A model generated the notes under the pieces. The model had not been told where the DNA came from. It ran no database searches and saw only the letters and a list, made by a program, of their open reading frames with translations. 64,000 bases of DNA. Origin: PALSA-555 sp963731625 (GTDB lineage Bacteria; Actinomycetota; Acidimicrobiia; IMCC26256; PALSA-555). The translations under genes were made by a program, and so were the position numbers. Positions 14,719 to 21,947 of the stretch are shown here, piece by piece. How positions within the stretch are numbered: the first letter of the stretch is position 1; every line of letters begins with the position of its first letter. Location: contig CAVSWH010000001.1 of assembly GCA_963731625.1 (NCBI GenBank), forward strand, positions 682,001 to 746,000, written 5' to 3'.

Positions 14719-15414
14719 GTGCTGTCCCCGATCGCGTCGGCGTTCCTCATTCCCGACAACCATCTGGGTCGGGCGACGGTGTCGAGCGTCGCGGTCGCGC
14801 ACGAGGTCGAGGCGATGGGCGGCCGGTCGATCGCCTGCCTGAACTGTCGTGACCGCAACGAGCTCGGGCTGCGCCGGGACCTCCTGACCGCCGCGGCGTA
14901 CGGCGTCGACCAGTTCCTCTGCGTCTACGGCGACAAGCCGAGCACCGGCGGGCGCACGAGCGAGCTGACCGTGCGCACGATGCTCGACGAGATCCGGGCC
15001 TTCGGCGGCGACCTCGCGGTGGACGGCACGCCGCCCCGCGTCGGCGTCGTCGCCGGCACGGGCCCGCTGCCCCAGTGGAAGCGCGCCGCCGACTTCGTGT
15101 TCGCCCAGGTGTCGTTCTCGGTGGACGCGCTGCTGCGATGGCGCGACGCCGTGCGTCTCGACGTGCCGGTCTATGCCGGCGTCATGGTGCTGGCGAGCGT
15201 GGCCATGGCCCGGCGCGTGGCCGCGGACATCCCCGACATCGCGATCCCCGACGAGCTCGTCCGACGAGTCGAGGCCGACCGGGAGGCGGGGGTCGAGGCG
15301 GCGGCCGCGCAGGTCCTCGCGCTGCGGGCGAGCGGCGCGTTCGACGGCGTCCACCTGATCCCGGTGTCGCGCTACCGGAGTCTCGCGGCTCGCCTCGAGC
15401 CGCTGCTCGCCTGA
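14719..15414 (+). CDS. MetF-like 5,10-methylenetetrahydrofolate reductase family protein, 5' end frame-disrupted
   Basis: The open frame from GTG 14719 encodes 231 residues of a MetF-type TIM barrel: SAFLIPDNHLGRATVSSVAV, IACLNCRDRNELGLRRDL, AYGVDQFLCVYGDKPSTGGR, then AADFVFAQVSFSVDALLRW and FDGVHLIPVSRY. The homologous reading continues upstream without a stop to at least 14641 (D R S F Q L I C E I E P P T R P), which contains the barrel's first strand, but no in-frame start exists there. An ATG at 14634 would be in frame if one copy of a tandem GATC (14637-14644) were removed, so a 4-nt duplication has probably detached the true start. The stop lies 2 nt from the convergent infB stop. Confidence 0.78.
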   Translation: MLSPIASAFLIPDNHLGRATVSSVAVAHEVEAMGGRSIACLNCRDRNELGLRRDLLTAAAYGVDQFLCVYGDKPSTGGRTSELTVRTMLDEIRAFGGDLAVDGTPPRVGVVAGTGPLPQWKRAADFVFAQVSFSVDALLRWRDAVRLDVPVYAGVMVLASVAMARRVAADIPDIAIPDELVRRVEADREAGVEAAAAQVLALRASGAFDGVHLIPVSRYRSLAARLEPLLA

Positions 15415-15416
15415 CC

Positions 15417-18074
15417 CTACGACAGGGTGCGGGCGATCTCCTTCAGCTCGTACGTCTCGATGACGTCGCCGGCCTTGAGGTCCTGGAAGTCCGAGAGCCC
15501 GATGCCGCACTCGTAGCCGGCCTGCACGTCACGGACGTCGTCCTTGAAGCGCTTGAGTGACGTGATCGTGCCGTTCCAGATGACGACGCCCTCGCGCAGG
15601 AACCGCACTCGGGAGCCGCGGGTGATGTGCCCGTTCTGGACGAAGCAGCCGGCGACCTTGCCGACGCGCGGGACCGAGAAGACCTCGCGGACCTCGGCGT
15701 CGCCGGTCACGACCTCCTCGAACTCGGGCTGGAGGAGGCCGACGAGGGCTGCGGTCACGTCCTCGAGGACCTGGTAGATGACCTCGTAGAGGCGCAGCTC
15801 GACGTGCTCGGTCTCGGCGAGCTCGCGCGCTTTGCGGTCGGGGCGGACGTTGAAGCCGATGACGGTGGCGTTCGAGACCGCGGCGAGGTTCACGTCGGAC
15901 TCGTTGATCCCGCCGACGCCGCGGTGCACGAACGACAGGCGGACCTCCTCGTGGTCCTGGTCGAGTTTGCGCAGGGCCTCGGTGAGCGCCTCGAGCGAGC
16001 CGTGCACGTCCGACTTCAGGACGAGGTTGAGCGTGGCGACCTCGCCGCGCTGGACCGTCGCGAAGATGTCCTCGAGGCGGGCACCGCCGGCCAGGGTCAT
16101 GGGGTGCGCCATGCTCGCGACGTGGCGGCGTCGGGCGCGCGCCTCGGCGACGGTGTGGGCTGTCTTCTCGTCGGGCGCGACGCGCAGCTCGTCGCCGGCC
16201 AGCGGGAGGTCGTCGAGGCCGAGCACCTCGACCGGCATCGAGGGGATGGCCTCCTTCACCGGCTGGTTGTGGTCGTCGAAGAGGGCGCGGACCCTCCCCC
16301 ATCCGTTGCCGGCCACGACCGGTTCGCCGACGCGCAGCGTGCCGCGCTCGATGAGCGCGGTGACGACGGGGCCGCGCCCCTGGTCGAGGTTCGCCTCGAG
16401 GACGAACGCACGGGCCGGGGCCTTCGGGTTGGCGGTGAGCTCTTCGACGTCGGCGACGAGGACGATGGCCTCGAGCAGGTCGCTCACGCCGCGGTGCTCG
16501 GGTGCCGCCACCTCGACGACGATCGTGTCGCCGCCCCACTCCTCGGGGACGAGGCTCTGCTCGACGAGCTGCTGGCGGACGCGTTGGGTGTCGGCGTCCT
16601 CGCGGTCGACCTTGGTGATCGCCGCGATGATGGGCACCTCGGCGGCGCGGGCGTGGTTGATCGCCTCGACGGTCTGGGGCATGACGCCGTCGTCGGCCGC
16701 GACGACGAGCACGGCGATGTCGGTCGCCTGCGCGCCTCGGGCGCGCATCGCGGTGAACGCCTCGTGGCCGGGCGTGTCGATGAAGGTGATCGGCCGCCCG
16801 TTGTACTCGGCCTGGTAGGCGCCGATGTGCTGCGTGATGCCGCCGGCTTCGCCGGCCGCGACGCGCGTCGTGCGGATCGCGTCGAGCAGCGTCGTCTTGC
16901 CGTGGTCGACGTGGCCCATCACGGTCACGATCGGCGGGCGCGGCTCCTGCAGCGCGAGGTCGTCCTCGTCGTCCTCGCCGAGGAGGGCCTGCAGCTCGAG
17001 CTCCTGCTCCTGGCCGGGCTCGACGATCAGGACCTCGGCGCCGAGCGTCTCGGCGATGAGCTCGATCATCTCGTCGCCGAGCGTTTGGGTCGCGGTGACC
17101 ATCTCGCCGGCGTCGAGGAGGAGCCGCACGAGGTCCGCGGTGTTGCGGTTGAGCTTCGGCGCGTACTCCTGCATCGTGACGCCGCGCGGCACGACGATCT
17201 CGCCGTCGGGGACGGGCGCGTCGAGGGGCGTGAGCGCGGTCGGCGAGGCCGGGCCGAGGTCCTCGAAGTCGCGGCGGCGCCGCTTCTTGCGGCGCGGCCG
17301 CTGACCCTGCGGTCCGGAGCGTCGACCGGGCGGGCCGCCGCCGCGTCCGCCACCGGGGCCACCGCCGGGGCCGCCCCCCGGTCGGCCGGGGAACGACGGG
17401 CCGCCACCGAAACGCGGGCGGCCGCCCGGGGCGCCGGGGGCGCCGCCGCCACCGGTGCGGGGCGGTCCGCCGGTGCTGGGCGTGAACATCCGCGGGCCCG
17501 AGGGGGGCGGCGTGCGCCGCTGCCCAGGCGGGGGCGGGATCGGCTTGCCGGTCGGCGAGCGGAGCTCGGGCGCGGCAGGAGGGGCGGGCGGGGTGGGCGC
17601 GGGTGCGCCGGCCGTCGGTCGGGCGGGCATGGGCTCGCGCGGCGGCGGCATGGGCTCGCGCGGCGGCGGCAGGGGCATCGGCTCGGGGATCCCGCCGGTC
17701 GAGCGCACGACGCGGGGCGCCGGCAGGGGCATCGGCTCGGGGATCCCGCCGGTCGAGCGCACGACGCGATGCGGCGCCTCGCGCGGCGCGTCGGGTGCCG
17801 CCGGTGTCGCCTGCGAGGCGGCCGCCGATGCGGGGATCGGTGCGGGCTCGGGCGTCGGGGCGGGCGCGAGGGCCGGCGCGGGCGTCGGCGCCTCGGCGCG
17901 GCGCAGCCCCTTCGTGTCGGCCAGGCGGCGGACGCGATCGGCCATCGGGTCCTCGATGCTCGAGGAGTGGCTCTTCACGCCGATCTTGAGCTCGTCCGCG
18001 AGGTCGAGGACCACCTGGTTCTCGACGCCCAGCTCTCGGGCGAGTTCGTAGATCCGAATCTTCTTGGTGGGCAC
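15417..18074 (-). CDS. infB: Translation initiation factor IF-2
   Basis: IF-2 is the GTPase that brings fMet-tRNA to the 30S subunit and promotes subunit joining. The 885-residue product has the N-terminal IF2_N motif (KIRIYELARELGVENQVVLD), a Pro/Arg/Gly-rich linker from about residue 60 to 275, a second IF2_N region, and the G domain with GHVDHGKTTLLDAI at about 387, DTPGHEAF, and then domains II-IV. The G4 motif reads ITKVD rather than NKxD. The linker contains an 18-residue internal duplication (54-bp DNA repeat, 17668-17775). GTG at 18074 lies 19 nt after the ylxR stop. It is the last gene of the rimP operon here, because DUF503 and rbfA lie beyond the accessory block. Confidence 0.96.
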   Translation of the reverse strand: MPTKKIRIYELARELGVENQVVLDLADELKIGVKSHSSSIEDPMADRVRRLADTKGLRRAEAPTPAPALAPAPTPEPAPIPASAAASQATPAAPDAPREAPHRVVRSTGGIPEPMPLPAPRVVRSTGGIPEPMPLPPPREPMPPPREPMPARPTAGAPAPTPPAPPAAPELRSPTGKPIPPPPGQRRTPPPSGPRMFTPSTGGPPRTGGGGAPGAPGGRPRFGGGPSFPGRPGGGPGGGPGGGRGGGPPGRRSGPQGQRPRRKKRRRRDFEDLGPASPTALTPLDAPVPDGEIVVPRGVTMQEYAPKLNRNTADLVRLLLDAGEMVTATQTLGDEMIELIAETLGAEVLIVEPGQEQELELQALLGEDDEDDLALQEPRPPIVTVMGHVDHGKTTLLDAIRTTRVAAGEAGGITQHIGAYQAEYNGRPITFIDTPGHEAFTAMRARGAQATDIAVLVVAADDGVMPQTVEAINHARAAEVPIIAAITKVDREDADTQRVRQQLVEQSLVPEEWGGDTIVVEVAAPEHRGVSDLLEAIVLVADVEELTANPKAPARAFVLEANLDQGRGPVVTALIERGTLRVGEPVVAGNGWGRVRALFDDHNQPVKEAIPSMPVEVLGLDDLPLAGDELRVAPDEKTAHTVAEARARRRHVASMAHPMTLAGGARLEDIFATVQRGEVATLNLVLKSDVHGSLEALTEALRKLDQDHEEVRLSFVHRGVGGINESDVNLAAVSNATVIGFNVRPDRKARELAETEHVELRLYEVIYQVLEDVTAALVGLLQPEFEEVVTGDAEVREVFSVPRVGKVAGCFVQNGHITRGSRVRFLREGVVIWNGTITSLKRFKDDVRDVQAGYECGIGLSDFQDLKAGDVIETYELKEIARTLS
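17668..17775 (-). repeat. Two tandem copies of a 54-bp unit inside the infB linker
   Basis: Copies begin at 17668 and 17722 and are identical over more than 40 bp. They encode VVRSTGGIPEPMPLPAP and a variant ending in PPP. The unit is a multiple of three, so frame is kept; the linker is disordered and tolerates such expansion. Confidence 0.85.
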
Positions 18075-18093
18075 GAGGTCCTTCCGCGGCGGC

Positions 18094-18374
18094 TCAGCGA
18101 CCGCCGCTGCCGTGGTTCAGCGCTGCAAGTTTCGCACGGAACGCGGCGACGTCGGGCGCCGGAAGCGCACGGTGCAACGCTCGCTCGAGCGCGCGCCGAC
18201 GCAGCGCCGCGTCGAGGCAGTCCAGTGCGGCTGGGGGGCGGCACAGCCAGGCGCCGCGCCCGGGGCCGGGGCCGAGCGCCGGTCGGCCGTCCGCGTCGAC
18301 GGAGAGCCGGACGAGCGCTGCCGGGTCGGCGACCCGTCGGCAGCCCACGCAGGTGCGCCGCGGCCGGCGGTCAC
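18094..18374 (-). pseudogene. ylxR: YlxR (DUF448) RNA-binding protein, frame-disrupted at the start
   Basis: The gene between nusA and infB encodes YlxR, a small RNA-binding protein of the DUF448 family (RnpM in B. subtilis, an RNase P modulator). The conserved RTCVGCRRVADPAALVRLSV, GPGRGAWLCRPPAALDC and the helix RRALERALHRAL are all present. The natural start, a GTG at 18374 overlapping the nusA stop as GTGA, is out of frame with this body by one base: the 281 nt from start to stop equal 93 codons plus two bases. No other start lies in the body's frame before the RTCVGC motif. One base is probably missing in the GC-rich stretch 18350-18374. Confidence 0.75.
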
Positions 18375-19713
18375 GCGGACTCGTCCGGTCCCGCCTCGGC
18401 GGCGGCGTTCGGGGTGGGCACGGCGTCGGCCGGCGCCTCCGTCGCAGCGGCCGGCTCGGCGGCGGGCTCCGCGGGGGCGGGCGGGGCCGGGGGCTCGGTC
18501 GTCGGCGCGTCGGCTGGTGCGTCCGCCACGGCGGCCGGGGTCGGCGGCGGCCTCCGGGGGGCGGGCGGGCCGGGGTCGGCGTCGTCGCCGCCTCGGGTGC
18601 GGCCGCGACGCCTGCCGGGGTGGCGTAGCCGGCCTCGGCGGCCGAGATCGCCTCGCCGCCTTCGGCGGGCTGCCACAGCAGCTCGCCGCTGTCGCTCTTG
18701 ACCCACTCGCCCTCGGCGTAGTCGACGCCGCCGCCCGCTTCCTCCTCTTGGAGCTGGGTCTCGCTCTTGATGTCGACGCGCCAGCCGGACAGGCGGGCGG
18801 CGAGGCGCGCGTTCTGGCCCTCCTTGCCGATGGCGAGGGACAGCTGGAAGTCGGGGACGATGACCTCGGCGGTGCCGGTGTCCTCGTGGATGCGGACCTC
18901 GCGCACCCGTGCCGGCGCGAGCGCCTTCAGCACGAACTCGGAGGGACTGTCGGTGTAGGGGACGATGTCGACCTTCTCGCCGTGCAGCTCGTTCACGACC
19001 ATGCGGACCCGCGAGCCGCGGGCGCCGACGCATGCGCCGACCGGGTCGACGTTGTTGTCGTTCGACGCGACGGCGATCTTGGTGCGGTGGCCCGGCTCGC
19101 GGGCGATGGCGCGCAGCTCGACGACGCCGTCGACGATCTCGGGGACCTCGAGCTCGAAGAGGCGCTTCACGAGGCCGGGGTGGGTCCGCGACACGACGAT
19201 CTGGGGGCCCTTCGCGGTCTTGCGAACCTCGACGATGTAGGCCTTCAGGCGGCTGCCGTGCTCGTAGCGCTCGTTCTGGACCTGCTCGGCCTGGGGGAGC
19301 AGCGCCTCGACGCGCCCGAGGTCGAGGAGGGTGTAGCGCTGGTCGGTCTGCTGGATGATCCCGGTGACGAGCTCGCCCTCCTTGCCGGCGTACTCCTCGT
19401 ACTTCGACTCGCGCTCGACGTCGCGGATGCGCTGGAGGATGACCTGCTTCGCGGTCTGGGCGGCGATGCGCCCGAAGTCCTTCGGGGTGTCGTCCCACTC
19501 GCGAACGACCTGGCCCTCCTCGTCGAGCTCCTGGGCGATGACGTGGATGTCGCCGGTCTCGACGTCGATCTCGACGAGGGCCTCCTCGGCGGCGTTCGGC
19601 ATGCGCTTGTACGCGGTGACGAGCGCGTTGGCGAGCGCCTCGAGCATGATCTCGACGGAGATGCCCTTCTCGCGCTGGATGTTCTCCAGCGCCTCCATCA
19701 TCTCGGAGTTCAT
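18371..19713 (-). CDS. nusA: Transcription termination/antitermination protein NusA, with a one-base frame break in the tail
   Basis: NusA binds RNA polymerase and controls pausing, termination and antitermination. The body is intact: N-terminal domain (NSEMMEALENIQREKGISVE), S1 domain (GELVTGIIQQTDQRYTLLDL), KH1 with GACVGARGSRVRMVVNELHG and KH2 with SLAIGKEGQNARLAARLSGW. After about residue 385 comes a low-complexity Ala/Pro/Glu tail. The body frame runs on as an unnatural Arg/Pro stretch, whereas an adjacent frame gives a typical acidic tail (ADAPADAPTTEPPAPPAPAE ... AGPDESA) ending at 18371; the switch maps to a run of six C at 18556-18561. The length is one base short of a codon multiple. 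ATG at 19713 overlaps the rimP stop (ATGA). Confidence 0.92.
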
Positions 19714-20213
19714 CGGCGGGCCGCCTCCCGGGTCCGGCGCCCCGTGCTGCCCGATCCCCACTCGAAGACGGTGCGGGCCTGGGCGACGTCGCCGTAGGCG
19801 AGCCGCTCCTGGCCGGTGTCGAACTCGACGTCGATGCCGTCCTCGTCGGCGGCGGTGAGGACCCCGCGGCGGCGCAGCCCGGCCCCGTTCGCCGTGGTCT
19901 TCACCGAGATCGTGGTGCCGAGGGCCCGCCGGAAGTGGGCGGGGGTGCGCAGCCGACGCTCGAGGCCCGGGCTCGTGACCTCGAGGGTGTAGGGGCCGGG
20001 GCAGGCGGCCTGCACGGCCGGGTCGTGGTCCAGGACGGGGTTGAGCGCCTGGCTGGCGGCGGCGATGGCGTCGAGGTCGACGCCGCCGTCACGGTCGACG
20101 ACGATGCGGACGGTGCGGGCGCGGGCCGGGCCGGTCGCGTCGAGGTCGTAGAGCTCCAAGCCGAGCGCGCCGAGGACGGGCTCGACCGCGCGGGCGATCG
20201 CTGCCACGTCCAT
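19710..20213 (-). CDS. rimP: Ribosome maturation factor RimP
   Basis: RimP assists 30S assembly. The 167-residue protein shows the family segments LGALGLELYDLDATGPARAR, VRIVVDRDGGVDLDAIAAAS, and PYTLEVTSPGLERRLRTPAH, followed by an SH3-like C-terminal domain. I chose ATG 20213, preceded by GAGGGGACAGGTTGAGG; the other in-frame ATG at 20234 is one base after the U-tract of a terminator-like hairpin and would have no room for ribosome binding. First gene of rimP-nusA-ylxR-infB. Confidence 0.93.
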   Translation of the reverse strand: MDVAAIARAVEPVLGALGLELYDLDATGPARARTVRIVVDRDGGVDLDAIAAASQALNPVLDHDPAVQAACPGPYTLEVTSPGLERRLRTPAHFRRALGTTISVKTTANGAGLRRRGVLTAADEDGIDVEFDTGQERLAYGDVAQARTVFEWGSGSTGRRTREAARR

Positions 20214-20234
20214 CCTCAACCTGTCCCCTCGCAT

Positions 20235-20260
20235 GAAAAAACGTGGCCCTCGGCCACGTT
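20235..20260 (-). terminator. Intrinsic terminator/attenuator hairpin in the rimP leader
   Basis: On the minus strand a perfect 9-bp stem (AACGTGGCC / GGCCACGTT, loop GAG) is followed at once by TTTTTT. It lies only 22 nt before the rimP ATG and downstream of the presumed operon promoter, so it is placed to stop or pause RNA polymerase before rimP-nusA-infB. Control by NusA itself is an attractive inference. Confidence 0.72.
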
Positions 20261-20300
20261 CGCCGGCGACCTGAGGCCGCACACCAACCGGTACAGACAA

Positions 20301-20306
20301 AGGATA
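20301..20306 (-). promoter_or_regulatory. Possible -10 element of the rimP operon (TATCCT)
   Basis: TATCCT on the minus strand would start transcription near 20294 and give a leader of about 80 nt that contains the hairpin at 20235-20260. I see no convincing -35. Confidence 0.35.
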
Positions 20307-20851
20307 CCAGGTCGTTTCCCGCCGTTCGCTTGCGCTTGCCCCGCCGCGCGGGGCACGTCAGCGCGGGCTGCGTGGCGGCGAGGGCCGTCGCGGCGGTCCA
20401 GGAGTCAGCCGCGGGCGCGGACGGGCTGCACGGCGAGGCTCACCCCGGCCAGGTGCCGTCAAGTTGGACTGTCTCACCCCAGTTCTACCGTCCGGTTGTG
20501 AGAGCCGTCGGTCCCTCGGTAGGAGGGAGCGTGAAACTGCCCTCGGGCTGCCGACGTAAAGCCGAAATGTACGCAGAGGGCCGAAAGTGACCCACTACCC
20601 ATCATGTGGGTGTCGAGGGTGCCGTCCCGGACCCGGCCGCGTGGCCAGGCGACCCCACTGAGAGCCAGCAGCTCCTCGCCGAAGTAGGCGAGGGGCCAGC
20701 TGGCGACCACGACGTCGTTCGGGGTGAGGATGATCGCCTGTCGCCGACGCCCAGGCGGCGTCTGACGGGAGGATTCTCATGCGAGCGCGTCGCAGTTACG
20801 ACCGAGCGACCGCCTGCTGACAGATTCGTCAAAGCCGCCGCTCACGCCTCG
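20307..20851. other. Non-coding stretch with repeat copy 1 and a gene remnant
   Basis: No intact gene is visible between the rimP leader and the ligase gene. 20307-20494 shows nothing beyond GC-rich sequence. 20495-20600 is repeat copy 1. From about 20601 to 20735 the minus strand reads a protein-like stretch (IILTPNDVVVASWPLAYFGE, then LLALSGVAWPRGRVRDGTLD) that lacks a start and runs directly into the repeat, so it looks like the truncated end of a gene. I do not recognise its family. Confidence 0.5.
20495..20600 (-). repeat. Dispersed ~106-bp repeat, copy 1
   Basis: About 85% identical by eye to 41908-42014, in the same orientation. Both end, on the high-coordinate side, in TGACCCACTACCC (GGGTAGTGGGTCA on the minus strand) and both abut a truncated gene there. 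Inside lie short inverted repeats such as CCCTC-GGTAG-GAGGG. This resembles the non-coding end of an insertion sequence or a MITE-like remnant; there is no transposase. Confidence 0.7.
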
Positions 20852-21913
20852 TCAGACGCCGAAGACCTCGTGCAGCTCGATGGGGACAGGGGTCTCGAGC
20901 TGCGCGTACGTGCAGGACGCGGGGTCGCGGTCGGGACGCCAGCGGACGAAGCGGGCCGTGTGGCGGAACCGGTCGCGCTGAAGGTGCTCGTAGGCGACCT
21001 CGGCGACGAGCTCGACACGCAGCGCCTCCCAGGACAGGTCCTTGCCCGCGTTCCAGCGGCTCGCCGCGCCCGGCATGCGGGTGGCCTCACCCTCGGCGCC
21101 GCCCCACTCGCGCCACGGATGGTCCCGGAGCGCGTCAGCGCGGTACGGGGCGACCTCCTCCGCGAGCTTGGCCCGCAGTGGCGCGGCGAAGCTGCTCGCG
21201 ACGCCGACGTGGTGCAGGGTGGCCTCGTCGTCGTAGAGGCCGAGCAGCAGCGAGCCGACGCCCTTGCCGTCCTTGTGGGTGCGGTACCCGGCGACGACGC
21301 AGTCGGCCGTGCGCTGGTGCTTCACCTTCACCATCGTGCGCTCCCCCGGCCGGTACGGCGAGTCGAGCGCCTTCGCGACGACGCCGTCGAGGCCCGCGCC
21401 CTCGAAGGCCTCGAACCAGCGCGCCGCGTCGGTGACGTCGGTGGTCGCCGGCGTCACGTGGACGGGCGCGGCGTTCGCGACGATCGCCTCGAGGCGGGCG
21501 CGCCGCTCGGCGAAGGGCTGCTCGCGGAGATCCTCGTCGCCGTCGGCGAGCGCGTCGAAGGCGACGAAGCTCGAGGGCGTCTCCTCGGCAAGCATCGCCA
21601 CGCGGCTCGCGGCCGGGTGGATGCGCAGCGACAGGAGGTCGAAGTCGAGGCCGTGGTCGGTGGCGATGACGAGCTCACCGTCCACGACGGCCCGGTCGGG
21701 CAGCGCGGCGCGCAGCGGGTCGAGGATCTCGGGGAAGTAGCGGTTCAGCGGGCGCTCGTTGCGGCTGCCCAGCTCGAGGTCGTCGCCGTCGCGGAACACG
21801 ATGCAGCGGAACCCGTCCCACTTCGGCTCGTAGGACCATCCCCCGCCCGTGGGGAGCTCGCGTTTCAGCGTCGCCAGCATCGGCGACACCGGGGGCGGGA
21901 CCGGCAGCGTCAC
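20852..21913 (-). CDS. ATP-dependent DNA ligase (LigC/LigD ligase-domain type)
   Basis: A 353-residue stand-alone ATP-dependent ligase. The adenylation motif YEPKWDGFRC places the nucleophile at Lys31; further motifs are SRNERPLNRYFPEI, VVDGELVIA, FVAFDALADG (motif III-like), GLDGVVAKALDSPY and MVKVKHQRTADCVV (motif V). The C-terminal OB domain follows. It lacks the polymerase and nuclease domains of LigD, and no ku gene is visible in the window. Mycobacterial LigC enzymes act in a back-up end-joining or base-excision pathway. Start GTG 21913. Confidence 0.9.
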   Translation of the reverse strand: MTLPVPPPVSPMLATLKRELPTGGGWSYEPKWDGFRCIVFRDGDDLELGSRNERPLNRYFPEILDPLRAALPDRAVVDGELVIATDHGLDFDLLSLRIHPAASRVAMLAEETPSSFVAFDALADGDEDLREQPFAERRARLEAIVANAAPVHVTPATTDVTDAARWFEAFEGAGLDGVVAKALDSPYRPGERTMVKVKHQRTADCVVAGYRTHKDGKGVGSLLLGLYDDEATLHHVGVASSFAAPLRAKLAEEVAPYRADALRDHPWREWGGAEGEATRMPGAASRWNAGKDLSWEALRVELVAEVAYEHLQRDRFRHTARFVRWRPDRDPASCTYAQLETPVPIELHEVFGV

Positions 21914-21947
21914 GCCGCCACCCTGCCACGCGCCCGGGTCGGGCCGC

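Noticed and set aside
14511..14852. Plus-strand frame starting at ATG 14634 as its own small gene
   Set aside because: Reads as Arg/Ser-rich shadow of the MetF-like frame; only its first codons fit the MetF start if a GATC is removed.
15627..18701. 1,024-codon plus-strand frame opposite infB
   Set aside because: Antisense of a clearly conserved infB; low-complexity shadow composition.
18094..19713. Genuine NusA-YlxR fusion protein
   Set aside because: The single frame joining them reads an unnatural Arg/Pro stretch, while the adjacent frame gives the usual acidic NusA tail with its own stop; two one-base errors explain it better.
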